Shown here one piece after another: positions 1 through 6,600 of a DNA stretch of 22,043 bases. Location: NCBI GenBank assembly GCA_038145405.1, contig JAYQPQ010000029.1:1-22043 (forward strand), in the 5' to 3' direction. Under the pieces are notes generated by a model that was not told the DNA's origin, did no database searches, and saw only the letters and a program-made list of their open reading frames with translations. The DNA is from JAYQPQ01 sp038145405. GTDB taxonomy: Bacteria > Pseudomonadota > Gammaproteobacteria > Pseudomonadales > GM7GCV1. Position 1 is the stretch's first letter, and each line of letters starts with the position of its first letter. A program made the translations under genes and the position numbers.

Positions 1-66
1 GTCTACGTGTCCAATCGTGCCCACATTCACATGCGGCTTACTGCGCTCAAACTTCTCTTTTGACAT
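1..66 (-). CDS. tuf: Elongation factor Tu, N-terminal fragment (gene continues off the left edge)
   Basis: The first 22 codons on the minus strand read MSKEKFERSKPHVNVGTIGH followed by VD, which is the invariant N-terminus of bacterial EF-Tu (the GTPase that delivers aminoacyl-tRNA to the ribosome). The ATG is at 66-64. A strong ribosome binding site (GGAGAGG) sits about 8 bases upstream. The gene lies directly downstream of four tRNA genes on the same strand, as tufB does in E. coli, so it is very probably the last member of a tRNA-tuf transcription unit. Only the start is in the window; the P-loop and GTPase domain lie outside. Confidence 0.97.
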   Translation of the reverse strand, partial: MSKEKFERSKPHVNVGTIGHVD

Positions 67-132
67 TGTCTAGCCTCTCCTTTACCGGGCAGGTTCTAAC
101 TTTCAATGCAGCCGCGTTCGCAACTACGTATA

Positions 133-208
<76 letters not shown>

Positions 209-233
209 CATGTCTCATTACCGCAACTCCACC

Positions 234-307
<74 letters not shown>

Positions 308-415
308 CAGCCGGTACCAATCTTCGATTCAGCTAGCGCGCTAGCCCAGGCTCGGCGCTACTTCACCCTTCCAATGACGCGAGCACTTCCTTCTTTCACG
401 CCACCTACATATAGC

Positions 416-499
416 TGGTGGTGGGGGGTGGATTCGAACCACCGAAGCTTTCGCGTCAGATTTACAGTCTGATCCCTTTGGCCACTCGGGAACCCCACC
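416..499 (-). tRNA. tRNA-Tyr (anticodon GTA)
   Basis: An 84-base class II tRNA on the minus strand. The acceptor GGTGGGG pairs with CCCCACC, followed by A and an encoded CCA. The anticodon stem AGACT/AATCT region holds GTA. A long variable arm (GACGCGAAAGCTTCG) and the T arm GGTGG-TTCGAAT-CCACC complete it. This is the intact copy; a degraded second copy lies immediately upstream at 528-695. Confidence 0.97.
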
Positions 500-539
500 A
501 AAACTCTTTTCAACCCACCACATCAGGGGTGGATTACTC

Positions 540-605
540 GAGGCTCCCGCCTCTCGCCCTTCGGGCCTGCTCACTGCGTGAGCATCTCAATCCGCTACGC
601 GGATT
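540..605. repeat. Four tandem short-loop palindromes inserted in the tRNA-Tyr relic
   Basis: Four perfect hairpins follow one another with gaps of at most four bases. They are GAGGC-TCCC-GCCTC (540-553), GCCC-TTC-GGGC (556-566), TGCTCAC-TGC-GTGAGCA (568-584) and AATCCGC-TAC-GCGGATT (589-605). All have loops of three or four bases. The hexamer GGATTA occurs at both edges (531-536 and 601-606). The block looks like a compound of small mobile palindromic elements; I cannot name the family. Confidence 0.8.
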
Positions 606-633
606 AGTCGAACCACGATTCGCTTTCGCGTCA

Positions 634-652
634 GGGCGCCTGCGGCGTTCCC
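634..652. repeat. Second palindromic insertion, at the anticodon of the tRNA-Tyr relic
   Basis: GGG-CGCC-TGC-GGCG-TT-CCC forms a hairpin with a TGC triloop (637-647) and a two-base bulge lower in the stem. It has the same small-loop style as the four hairpins at 540-605. The adjacent TTGAGA (653-658) is complementary to TCTCAA (585-590) beside the first insertion. The two insertions could therefore also pair with each other. Confidence 0.65.
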
Positions 653-749
653 TTGAGAGCCAGTCTGATCCCTTTGGCCGCTCGGGAACCCCAACGAAAA
701 AAATTTTCCACCGGGGCACCTAATCAACCATCGACAGGAGCGCCCAATC

Positions 750-825
750 TGGAGCTGGTGAAGGGAATCGAACCCCCAACCTGCTGATTACAAATCAGCT
801 GCTCTGCCAATTGAGCTACACCAGC
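750..825 (-). tRNA. tRNA-Thr (anticodon TGT)
   Basis: A 76-base cloverleaf on the minus strand. The acceptor GCTGGTG pairs with CACCAGC, an encoded CCA is present, the anticodon stem GCTGA/TCAGC holds loop TTTGTAA (anticodon TGT), and the T arm is GGGGG-TTCGATT-CCCTT. It is the first gene of the tRNA-tuf operon, equivalent to thrU of E. coli. Confidence 0.97.
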
Positions 826-875
826 CAGGATCAGAAAAGCCGACTTGCCAGGCCGCCGGGCACAGTGGAGGCGGG

Positions 876-904
876 ATTCTAGTTAAAGTTAGATGTGGAA
901 GCAA
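876..904 (-). promoter_or_regulatory. Predicted promoter of the tRNA-tuf operon, with GC-rich discriminator
   Basis: On the minus strand a -35 TTGCTT (904-899), a 17-base spacer and a -10 TAGAAT (881-876) are followed at once by CCCGCC. A GC-rich discriminator is typical of stable-RNA promoters under stringent (ppGpp) control. Initiation near 869 would be about 45 bases upstream of tRNA-Thr(TGT). The promoter overlaps the last codons of the SPOR-domain gene, whose TAG stop lies inside the -10. Confidence 0.65.
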
Positions 905-1619
905 CCTTCCAACAGGAATTTTGGCTAGTTGAGATTTGCGGGAAATCCGCTTCAATTTCCGCCCAAACCTCATCGCTGATTTGCATCCTGCTGAGAACCG
1001 GCAGATTCACAGAGTAGCTGGCTCGATCCACCGTGTATTGGTAGCTCTGCAGGTTATACCCCAGGCTTCTAAGCTGTTGAGTGCGCTGCTGCACGTTCTG
1101 CTCCGAATTGAACACGCCAACCGAGATTCCATTCGCCATGGCGCCGTCGGGGATAATAAATCCGTCGACGCCCGCGGCGCGCAGTTCATTCAGTTCGAGT
1201 TCGGCCAAACGATAGGACTGCAGGGGCGCTATATAAAGCATAACGGCGCCGGGGCGCTGCTCTATCAGCTCGCCCATATAGGCGGTTGGCGCATATGCCG
1301 CTATACGCCGTTGCAGGGCGAGCAGTTGATCGCGATTGGGGAGCGAATAGAGGTAGCACCCGCCCTGGTCCAGACCCTCAGCCTCGACAGCCACTTCCTG
1401 CAGGTTGCGCATGGCGCGCTCGCGCTGTGCTTCGGCAGCCAATCCTTGGCGCAGCCGGTCGCGCTCCTCCTGCGCCAATTCATCCAGCAGAATCAGCCGA
1501 TTCATCGCGTTAACCTGATAATCGCGACCCGCCCTTGACTCCGGGCGGGTACTCCAGGCCCAGGCGCCAAAGCCCAGATTGACGCACAGCAGTGCCAGAG
1601 CCGCTATGCGCCACTTCAT
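879..1619 (-). CDS. SPOR-domain protein with N-terminal membrane anchor
   Basis: A 246-residue protein with a hydrophobic segment at about residues 4-22, a charged helical stretch (about 30-75) and a C-terminal SPOR-like domain. The segment GVFNSEQNVQQRTQQLRSLG has the usual spacing of SPOR domains, which bind denuded peptidoglycan, often at the division site. The protein is therefore probably anchored in the inner membrane with its bulk in the periplasm. Its ATG overlaps the coaX stop by four bases (ATGA), implying translational coupling. Genes of this kind commonly sit between coaX and the tRNA-tuf operon in gammaproteobacteria. Its specific role is not known from the sequence. Confidence 0.8.
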   Translation of the reverse strand: MKWRIAALALLCVNLGFGAWAWSTRPESRAGRDYQVNAMNRLILLDELAQEERDRLRQGLAAEAQRERAMRNLQEVAVEAEGLDQGGCYLYSLPNRDQLLALQRRIAAYAPTAYMGELIEQRPGAVMLYIAPLQSYRLAELELNELRAAGVDGFIIPDGAMANGISVGVFNSEQNVQQRTQQLRSLGYNLQSYQYTVDRASYSVNLPVLSRMQISDEVWAEIEADFPQISTSQNSCWKVASTSNFN

Positions 1620-2344
1620 CGGCCGACACTCCCGTACCAGACCAGCAATCCGTCCAGAACGATATTGTCCCAGACCTGGGCCGCCGGAAAGTGCCCCGCC
1701 AAAATCGCCCCGTCCGCACCGGAAAATACCAGTCTGGCGCTACCAAGGCCGGCTCTGTTGGCCGCACCTCGCGTCATTTCGACTGCTGTCAGCAGTACGC
1801 CGCGATCGATTGCCGCTCCTGTATCACGACCGGGTTCCAACAAGGGTTCACCAGGGGTGTATTGACGCTGCAGCTTCTCGGAACGCGCCAGCAGCGCATC
1901 GCGATGCAATCCCAGGCCAGCCACAATATAACCGCCACCATGTTTGCCGGTGTTGAATACCAGATCCAGGGTCATAGCTGTCCCTGCATTCACCAGAACA
2001 AAGGCCTTTTTCCAGCGCGTCCAGCAGGCCAGCATGGCCAGCCAGCGGTCCACACCGAGTTGCGCGGGTTCGGTATAACCACAAATCAGACCGGCACACT
2101 CCGATTCGACACTAGGCGACTGCACCTGCCATCCGGCCTGTTGCAGGTGGTCAAGCAACTGCACCTGGTCTGCTCCGTAGCGTACGCTTGCCACCAGCGC
2201 TAGATTGGAACCCCCTGCTTCTGGTACGGGCAATGCTGACGGGGGCTCGCCCTTATTCCAATCCAGATAACCGTCACGGTTACCAAGACGCCATTTGAGA
2301 CGTCGGTTTCCGGCATCGATCAGCAGTGGAGAGGAGGAAGACAT
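1616..2344 (-). CDS. coaX: Type III pantothenate kinase (CoA biosynthesis)
   Basis: Catalyses ATP-dependent phosphorylation of pantothenate, the first committed step to coenzyme A. Family marks are the N-terminal nucleotide-binding LLIDAGNRRLKWR, the pantothenate-pocket segment GVDRWLAMLA, and VNAGTAMTLDLVF followed by GGGYIVAGLGLHRDAL. About 242 residues from the ATG at 2344, which is normal for CoaX. A GTG at 2377 would add 11 residues with no clear ribosome binding site. I prefer the ATG because the first strand then starts near the N-terminus, as in homologues. The gene overlaps the SPOR gene by four bases. In many relatives birA precedes coaX; it is not here. Confidence 0.9.
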   Translation of the reverse strand: MSSSSPLLIDAGNRRLKWRLGNRDGYLDWNKGEPPSALPVPEAGGSNLALVASVRYGADQVQLLDHLQQAGWQVQSPSVESECAGLICGYTEPAQLGVDRWLAMLACWTRWKKAFVLVNAGTAMTLDLVFNTGKHGGGYIVAGLGLHRDALLARSEKLQRQYTPGEPLLEPGRDTGAAIDRGVLLTAVEMTRGAANRAGLGSARLVFSGADGAILAGHFPAAQVWDNIVLDGLLVWYGSVGR

Positions 2345-2442
2345 CAGCTCGAAAGCACTTTGGGATTTGCGCAACACTGTGGCAATGGTAACTGAAGCCC
2401 GGGGGCCGTGCAGATATTCGCGAAAGAACGCCGGGGTTGCGC

Positions 2443-2823
2443 TTAGCTGGCGCTGATCATCTCGTCCGGGAAGGCAGCAATTTTTTCCAGCACGACCGCG
2501 CGCAGGTGCTCATCGAGGCCAGCAGAACGGCTGCGAAACTCATCGACCAGGCGCCCCTTGTCGAATGCCCGCGGGGCAGTAAGTATGGGAGATGCCTTGT
2601 ACTTACCAATGCGCATGCCGTCGTCGACCACGCTGTGCTTGAATCCCATGCCCTGCTTCCAGGTCACGGCGCATTCGACGCGGTCCTTGTCATAGCAAAG
2701 CTGGAAGCCAAAGACGTCACCGTCTGACTTTTACCGGATGATGAGATCCATCGCCTCGTCGGAGAACCAGCGACGGGGCAATTCATCGGCAACCTGGCGC
2801 GGGTTGTTTAGTTCTTTCAACAT
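2443..2823 (-). pseudogene. Small conserved hypothetical gene with an in-frame TAA
   Basis: From an ATG at 2823 the minus strand encodes MLKELNNPRQVADELPRRWF and then SDEAMDLIIR, a TAA stop at 2733-2731, and then, in the same frame, SDGDVFGFQLCYDKDRVECA up to a TAA at 2443. Without the internal stop it would be 126 codons. The reading frame and composition continue unchanged on both sides. The segments RRWFSDE.MDLI, GFQLCYDK and KASPIL resemble a family of short uncharacterised proteobacterial proteins that I know only from memory. Either the gene is broken by a single substitution or the TAA is a sequencing error. Translation could restart at the internal ATG 2667, giving a 74-residue C-terminal piece. 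Function unknown. Confidence 0.65.
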
Positions 2824-2866
2824 GTGCAAAGAATAATGGATCGGCTATGGCTTGACCATAGAGGAC

Positions 2867-3175
2867 TTAGCCACAGCGATAAACGTCAAAACCCGCTTCG
2901 CCATCGGCCGGAGGCGGCGACATGACAATGGCATTGCCGCCCAGCACCGCAGCCCGGTTGCGCGCCAGCGTGACCAGTTCGCCACGCACCTTTGTATCGT
3001 CTCTGTTCATGGGGCCCAGACGATCCTTTACCGAGGTGGTTACGGTTCCTAGATGCTGGCAACTGGAATTTGCCGTCTCCAATAGCTGAACCCTGGCACC
3101 TTCCTGAGTCAGATCAACCCAGGTACAGCTTGCCAAGAGGACGGGGACGAGAAGCAGAACAGAGCAATATTTCAT
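2867..3175 (-). CDS. Putative lipoprotein, DUF4156-like
   Basis: A 102-residue protein with a signal peptide and lipobox LLAS-C (Cys 17), so it is probably an outer-membrane or periplasmic lipoprotein. The mature part has the pattern of DUF4156 (YjeI-like) proteins: RVQLLE near the start, CQHLGTVTTS in the middle and LARNRAAVLGGNAIV near the end, the last being the most conserved family segment. Four cysteines occur: the lipidated Cys, the two within the N-terminal and central region, and one at the C-terminus (YRCG). ATG at 3175 is preceded only by a weak AGG. Function of the family is unknown. The gene stands alone between the broken gene downstream and the regulator upstream. Confidence 0.75.
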   Translation of the reverse strand: MKYCSVLLLVPVLLASCTWVDLTQEGARVQLLETANSSCQHLGTVTTSVKDRLGPMNRDDTKVRGELVTLARNRAAVLGGNAIVMSPPPADGEAGFDVYRCG

Positions 3176-3310
3176 GGGACAAACCTGATGCGCAATGGGG
3201 TACAGCGGCCTGGTTCGAGCGGAGAGACACCATTCCGGCAGCAGCCTATATTACTCCATGCGCTGCCAGCCTGAAATCTGGCCGTGGGTCGCGCCAAACG
3301 ACGCGGCCGA

Positions 3311-4240
3311 TCAGTCCAGCACCTCGCCCAGTTGACCGACCAATTTCGCCAATCGCGCCTTCAGTTCCCTAAGCGCTTGCTCAGCGGTCTGATGCGTAGT
3401 GTCCAGCACAATATCGGCACGCTGGTAGAGATCTTCCCTGGCCTTGAGCGTGTTCCATACCACCTCCATAGCCTCTCCGCGAACCTCAGGTGCGCTCAGG
3501 CGGTCATCCTTTTGTCGTTGCACACGCAGAATATGCTGTTCAGGTGAGGCCTTTAAATAAACCGTGATACAGGAAGACAACAGCAGTGAGTAAGTCCTCA
3601 GCTCGGTAACAATACCGCCGGCTGGGGCCAACACCATGGGCTTCTTGCTCTGTATCAGGAGATCGAGGCACTGACGCTCGGCGCGACGAAACTCAGACTG
3701 CCCCAAATGCTCGAAAATTTCGCGGATTTCCAGCCCCATTTCATTTTCGATTTCCTTGTCCAGTTCGACAAAGGGGCGGCCCAACTCCTTGGCCAACAGC
3801 ATGCCCAGGGTCGTTTTGCCGACCCCGCGCAAGCCGATGAGCGCGATACAGCGGGAACGTTTGATTGCTAGCTGATCGCCAGTCTGCATGAGCTGCTTAC
3901 GTACCTGCGCAAGCCGGTCAGCCGGAAGCTGGCGAATGAATTCCTGCAACAACAGCTGGTCCACGCTGACCTCTGAATCCTCGGCTACCAGCGCCTCCAT
4001 GCTGACGCCAAGCGCAGCGGCTACCTGCATCAACAGCTGCAGCGAAATATTGCCCTTACCGGCTTCGAGCCGTGCCAAGTAGGCAAGGGATACGCCCGAG
4101 AGTTCGGCCAACCGCTTGCGCGTCATGGCCCGCTGAGCCCGAATCAGCTCTACCCTTTGCCCGACTTCGGCGAGCATTTCCCGCACCGGCTCCGGCCTGA
4201 CGATGCTTTTATAGCCCTTATGTTGAGCTAGATCCGACAT
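3311..4240 (-). CDS. BzdR/BoxR-type regulator: XRE helix-turn-helix fused to shikimate-kinase-like domain
   Basis: A 309-residue protein. Residues about 27-85 are an XRE/HTH_3 DNA-binding domain (MTRKRLAELSGVSLAYLARL). A linker follows, and from about 130 a shikimate-kinase-like fold with an intact P-loop (GLRGVGKTT, 136-144), the acidic VELD (D161), the substrate-arginine region EFRRAE (about 183-188) and PAGGIV. This architecture defines BzdR and BoxR, which in Azoarcus bind benzoyl-CoA and control anaerobic and aerobic benzoate degradation. Here it lies downstream of a dehydrogenase/hydratase fusion gene and near a CoA-transferase and an aromatic-acid transporter. It probably senses an aromatic or other acyl-CoA. 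No box or bzd genes are in the window, so the ligand is inferred. Confidence 0.88.
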   Translation of the reverse strand: MSDLAQHKGYKSIVRPEPVREMLAEVGQRVELIRAQRAMTRKRLAELSGVSLAYLARLEAGKGNISLQLLMQVAAALGVSMEALVAEDSEVSVDQLLLQEFIRQLPADRLAQVRKQLMQTGDQLAIKRSRCIALIGLRGVGKTTLGMLLAKELGRPFVELDKEIENEMGLEIREIFEHLGQSEFRRAERQCLDLLIQSKKPMVLAPAGGIVTELRTYSLLLSSCITVYLKASPEQHILRVQRQKDDRLSAPEVRGEAMEVVWNTLKAREDLYQRADIVLDTTHQTAEQALRELKARLAKLVGQLGEVLD

Positions 4241-4247
4241 GTGTGTA

Positions 4248-4274
4248 CCTAAGAAGTAATCCCGGCAACTTAGG
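4248..4274. promoter_or_regulatory. Inverted repeat at the regulator gene start (possible operator)
   Basis: CCTAAG (4248-4253) and CTTAGG (4269-4274) form a perfect inverted repeat with a 15-base spacer. It begins about 8 bases upstream of the regulator start codon and includes its weak ribosome binding site (AGG). Such a position would suit autoregulation or a small leader hairpin. Functional assignment is inference. Confidence 0.35.
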
Positions 4275-4300
4275 ATATTGCCGCAGAAGATCGCAGAGGG

Positions 4301-4313
4301 ATACTACGTATAG
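4301..4313. promoter_or_regulatory. ATAC-TAC-GTAT palindrome upstream of the regulator gene
   Basis: ATACTACGTATAG lies about 60 bases upstream of the regulator start. Its ATAC-N3-GTAT core resembles the perfect palindrome ATAC-TATA-GTAT at 6494-6505 in the divergent promoter region of the same cluster. It could be a second site for one regulator. The spacers differ by one base, so the relation is tentative. Confidence 0.3.
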
Positions 4314-4372
4314 GCCGGACAAAGGTAAACGCCCAACAACGGAGCCAGGTGCTCGGCGCAGCCGTTTTCCAG

Positions 4373-6412
4373 TTACCGGCCAATAAACGTCGGCGCGGCA
4401 CCACCCAGGCTCTTCAGCCCGATATAGGCATCCTGGGTACGAAATATTTCGAGCAATCCATCCAACTCCAGCTGCAACCCCTGCTCCAGCGGCATTTTTG
4501 CGCCACGTTCAATGATGTCATTGGCCATGCGTAGGGCAACGGGCGCTTTTCGGGAAAGCCGACGGCTCAGTGCGCTCATATCCACTTCACTGGCACAGGA
4601 GCCGGTGCCCCCAACCAGATCGGCCAGCGTATTGCCCGCAAAACATTCGGCAATGGCGGCATGGCGTCCCGACTGGGATTTGGGCTGGCGATTGGCCACG
4701 GCCCCTTGGCGCAGCAACTCTGCGACCGCGGCGTCCAGCTCGGCGACGGGAACGACCTGGTCGAGCAGGCCAATGGCGGCGGCTTCCGCCGCTTGCAGCG
4801 ACTGACCGGTTAACACCAGATATTTTGTCAACCCGACGCCAACGCGACGGGAGGTGCGCTGCGTGCCGCCCAGCCCGGGGTAAATGCCGATGCCGGTCTC
4901 CGGAAACGCCACATAAGCCTTGTCGGATGCGACGATATAGTCGCAGGCTAGCGCGACTTCCAGGCCGCCGCCCAGGGCCAGACCATGCATACGCGCCACC
5001 ACCGGTTTGGGGCAGCGGTCGATGCGCTTGAGCAGTTCCTGCCCGCGCAACGTGAAATCGTAGGTGCGCTGCAGACGATCCTGCTCGATATTCTCGATAA
5101 AGAAGCGGATATCAGCACCGGCAATAAAGGACTTACCAGTACCGGCAATGACAATGCCGGTCACGACCGGATCGGCCTCGGCAGCGGCAAAGGCGCGCTC
5201 GAACTGGTCTATCACCCGCTCATTCAGCGCATTCATGGTATCTGGGCGATTAATAGTGAGGGTGGCAACGCCATCCTTTACGGAGGTCTGCACCAACTGG
5301 ATCGGAAAAGGGCTATTCTTGCTGGCCTGACTGCTAAGCAGAGCGGGCACTTGCCGCGACCAGTTCGCACCAACGCGCGCGGCCAGCTCCGCCGCGTGAG
5401 CGACCCCGAGTTGATTGATCAGCTCAAACGGGCCCACCGGCCAGCGCAGTCCAACACGGGCACCAATATCCACATCTTCAATGGTGCTGACGCCCTGCTC
5501 CACCAGTTCGCTGACCACCAGGGCCGTGGCGCCGAACAGACGCTCGTTGACAGCGGCAAACTTATGCTGATCCGGCTCGCCGTTCAAATCCCAGAGCCCG
5601 CCGGCCTCAATTTTCTGCTGCAACAAGGTTGCCGGCGCATAGAAGGGCCCGAAGGCGCTGAGCGTGTTGCAGACGTGCAGCAGGATCGGAATGCCGGTGA
5701 CATTCATCAGCTCAAAGGGTCCCATGCCCACCCCAAAGGCCTGCTTCGCTGCGGCCTCGATGGTCGGAATGTCGGCTATCCCCTCTTCCAGCAACCGGAT
5801 CGACTCGTTCAGCCAGGCCGCGAAAAAGCGATTGACAACAAAGCCATAGGCATCGGCTGAAGCAATGGGTATCTTGCCCAGCTGCTCCTGCAGCGCCCAG
5901 GTGCGCCGGTTCACTTCAGCCGAAGTCTGTTTGCCCGACACGACCTCGACCAGCCGGTTCATCGCGGGATGATAGAAATAGTGCAGCCCGATAAAACGCT
6001 CGGGTTGCCTGAAGCCGGCAGCCATTTCTGTAACGGAAAAGGACGAGGTATTGGTGCCGATAATAGTGTCTGAGCGACACACCGATTCAAGCTTGGCGTA
6101 GACCTCCATTTTCACTTGGAGATTTTCAAACACGGCTTCTACCACCAGGTCCACATCCGCAAGATCAGACCAGTCCCAGGTACCGCGGATACGGGAGAGA
6201 ATTTCCTCAACCCGATCCTGCCCAAAGATGCCGCGCGCGACACCCGCTTCCAGCGTCTTACGAATACCCTGCAGGCCACGCTGCACCCTGTCCTGATCCA
6301 GGTCGACGAGATAGACCTGAAAGCCCTCTGTCGCAATTTTCTGGGCAATGCCGCTGCCCATAGTTCCCGCGCCGATCACGGCCAGGCTGGAGAAAGTTGT
6401 CTCTGTCGTCAT
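4373..6412 (-). CDS. Bifunctional 3-hydroxyacyl-CoA dehydrogenase / enoyl-CoA hydratase (dehydrogenase domain first)
   Basis: A 679-residue fusion catalysing two consecutive beta-oxidation steps: hydration of an enoyl-CoA and NAD-dependent oxidation of the 3-hydroxyacyl-CoA. Residues 10-190 are the NAD-binding domain (AVIGAGTMGSG, then GLHYFYHPAMNRLVEVV). Two dehydrogenase C-terminal repeats follow (PFELMNVTG, then PVGPFELINQLG, ending near 350). The hydratase (crotonase) domain begins near 370 and keeps both catalytic glutamates, in GGGLEVALACD (about 484) and FPETGIGIYPGLGGTQR (about 504). The domain order is the reverse of FadB/FadJ. The gene is divergent from a thiolase gene and upstream of the BzdR-like regulator. 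Its substrate is not shown by sequence; an aromatic enoyl-CoA or a short aliphatic one are both possible. Confidence 0.92.
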   Translation of the reverse strand: MTTETTFSSLAVIGAGTMGSGIAQKIATEGFQVYLVDLDQDRVQRGLQGIRKTLEAGVARGIFGQDRVEEILSRIRGTWDWSDLADVDLVVEAVFENLQVKMEVYAKLESVCRSDTIIGTNTSSFSVTEMAAGFRQPERFIGLHYFYHPAMNRLVEVVSGKQTSAEVNRRTWALQEQLGKIPIASADAYGFVVNRFFAAWLNESIRLLEEGIADIPTIEAAAKQAFGVGMGPFELMNVTGIPILLHVCNTLSAFGPFYAPATLLQQKIEAGGLWDLNGEPDQHKFAAVNERLFGATALVVSELVEQGVSTIEDVDIGARVGLRWPVGPFELINQLGVAHAAELAARVGANWSRQVPALLSSQASKNSPFPIQLVQTSVKDGVATLTINRPDTMNALNERVIDQFERAFAAAEADPVVTGIVIAGTGKSFIAGADIRFFIENIEQDRLQRTYDFTLRGQELLKRIDRCPKPVVARMHGLALGGGLEVALACDYIVASDKAYVAFPETGIGIYPGLGGTQRTSRRVGVGLTKYLVLTGQSLQAAEAAAIGLLDQVVPVAELDAAVAELLRQGAVANRQPKSQSGRHAAIAECFAGNTLADLVGGTGSCASEVDMSALSRRLSRKAPVALRMANDIIERGAKMPLEQGLQLELDGLLEIFRTQDAYIGLKSLGGAAPTFIGR

Positions 6413-6464
6413 AGTGGTTTCCGTCGGGGTCCTTAGCGTTGTTGGCGGGTTTCGGGGCTAGCCC

Positions 6465-6515
6465 GAACGCTATTATAGTTTATTATTTGAAAAATACTAT
6501 AGTATACTTTCACTT
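6465..6515. promoter_or_regulatory. Divergent promoter region with perfect 12-base palindrome
   Basis: This AT-rich core sits in an otherwise GC-rich intergenic region (6413-6600). On the minus strand a perfect -10 TATAAT (6477-6472) would serve the dehydrogenase/hydratase gene. On the plus strand TATACT (6503-6508) could be the -10 for the thiolase gene. The perfect palindrome ATACTATAGTAT (6494-6505) overlaps the expected minus-strand -35 and touches the plus-strand -10. It is well placed to be an operator controlling both directions. Neither promoter has a good -35 hexamer, which suggests activator dependence or tight repression. Confidence 0.5.
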
Positions 6516-6600
6516 TTGTTCCACTACTGCGCAGCTTACCCCTGACGGGCCCACCGACCCAGGGGCATAATGCCCACAAATTCCGGATGAACTGACCCAC

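Larger units (their letters stand above)
528..695 (-). pseudogene. Decayed tRNA-Tyr copy interrupted by two palindromic insertions
   Basis: The 5' half (661-695) matches the intact tRNA-Tyr almost base for base through the D arm to AGACTG. Two insertions then break the copy. At 635-660 about 26 bases replace the five bases TAAAT, removing the GTA anticodon. At roughly 536-608 about 73 bases split the T loop between the parts matching ATT and CGAA. The variable arm between them is still recognisable (CGCGAAAGC). The 3' acceptor strand no longer pairs with the 5' strand GTTGGGG, and no CCA is placed correctly. It cannot yield a normal tRNA-Tyr, but it lies inside the transcribed tRNA operon and so would be present in the precursor RNA. 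Confidence 0.85.

Noticed and set aside
528..695. Reading the tRNA-Tyr relic as a functional tRNA with introns
   Set aside because: The insert at the anticodon replaces TAAAT rather than adding to it, so removing it would not restore GTA, and the acceptor strands no longer pair.
936..1538. A 200-codon plus-strand open frame opposite the SPOR-domain gene
   Set aside because: The minus-strand frame has a membrane anchor, SPOR motif and coupling to coaX; the plus frame has none of these.
2731..2733. Programmed readthrough or recoding of the internal TAA
   Set aside because: TAA is not used for selenocysteine or pyrrolysine, and no downstream recoding structure is evident. Mutation or base error is simpler.
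2378..3310. A birA gene upstream of coaX
   Set aside because: Neither strand encodes a biotin-ligase motif here; the space holds the broken small gene and the DUF4156-like lipoprotein.
4985..5860. A 291-codon open frame on the plus strand opposite the dehydrogenase/hydratase
   Set aside because: Antisense shadow; the minus strand encodes continuous recognised domains there.
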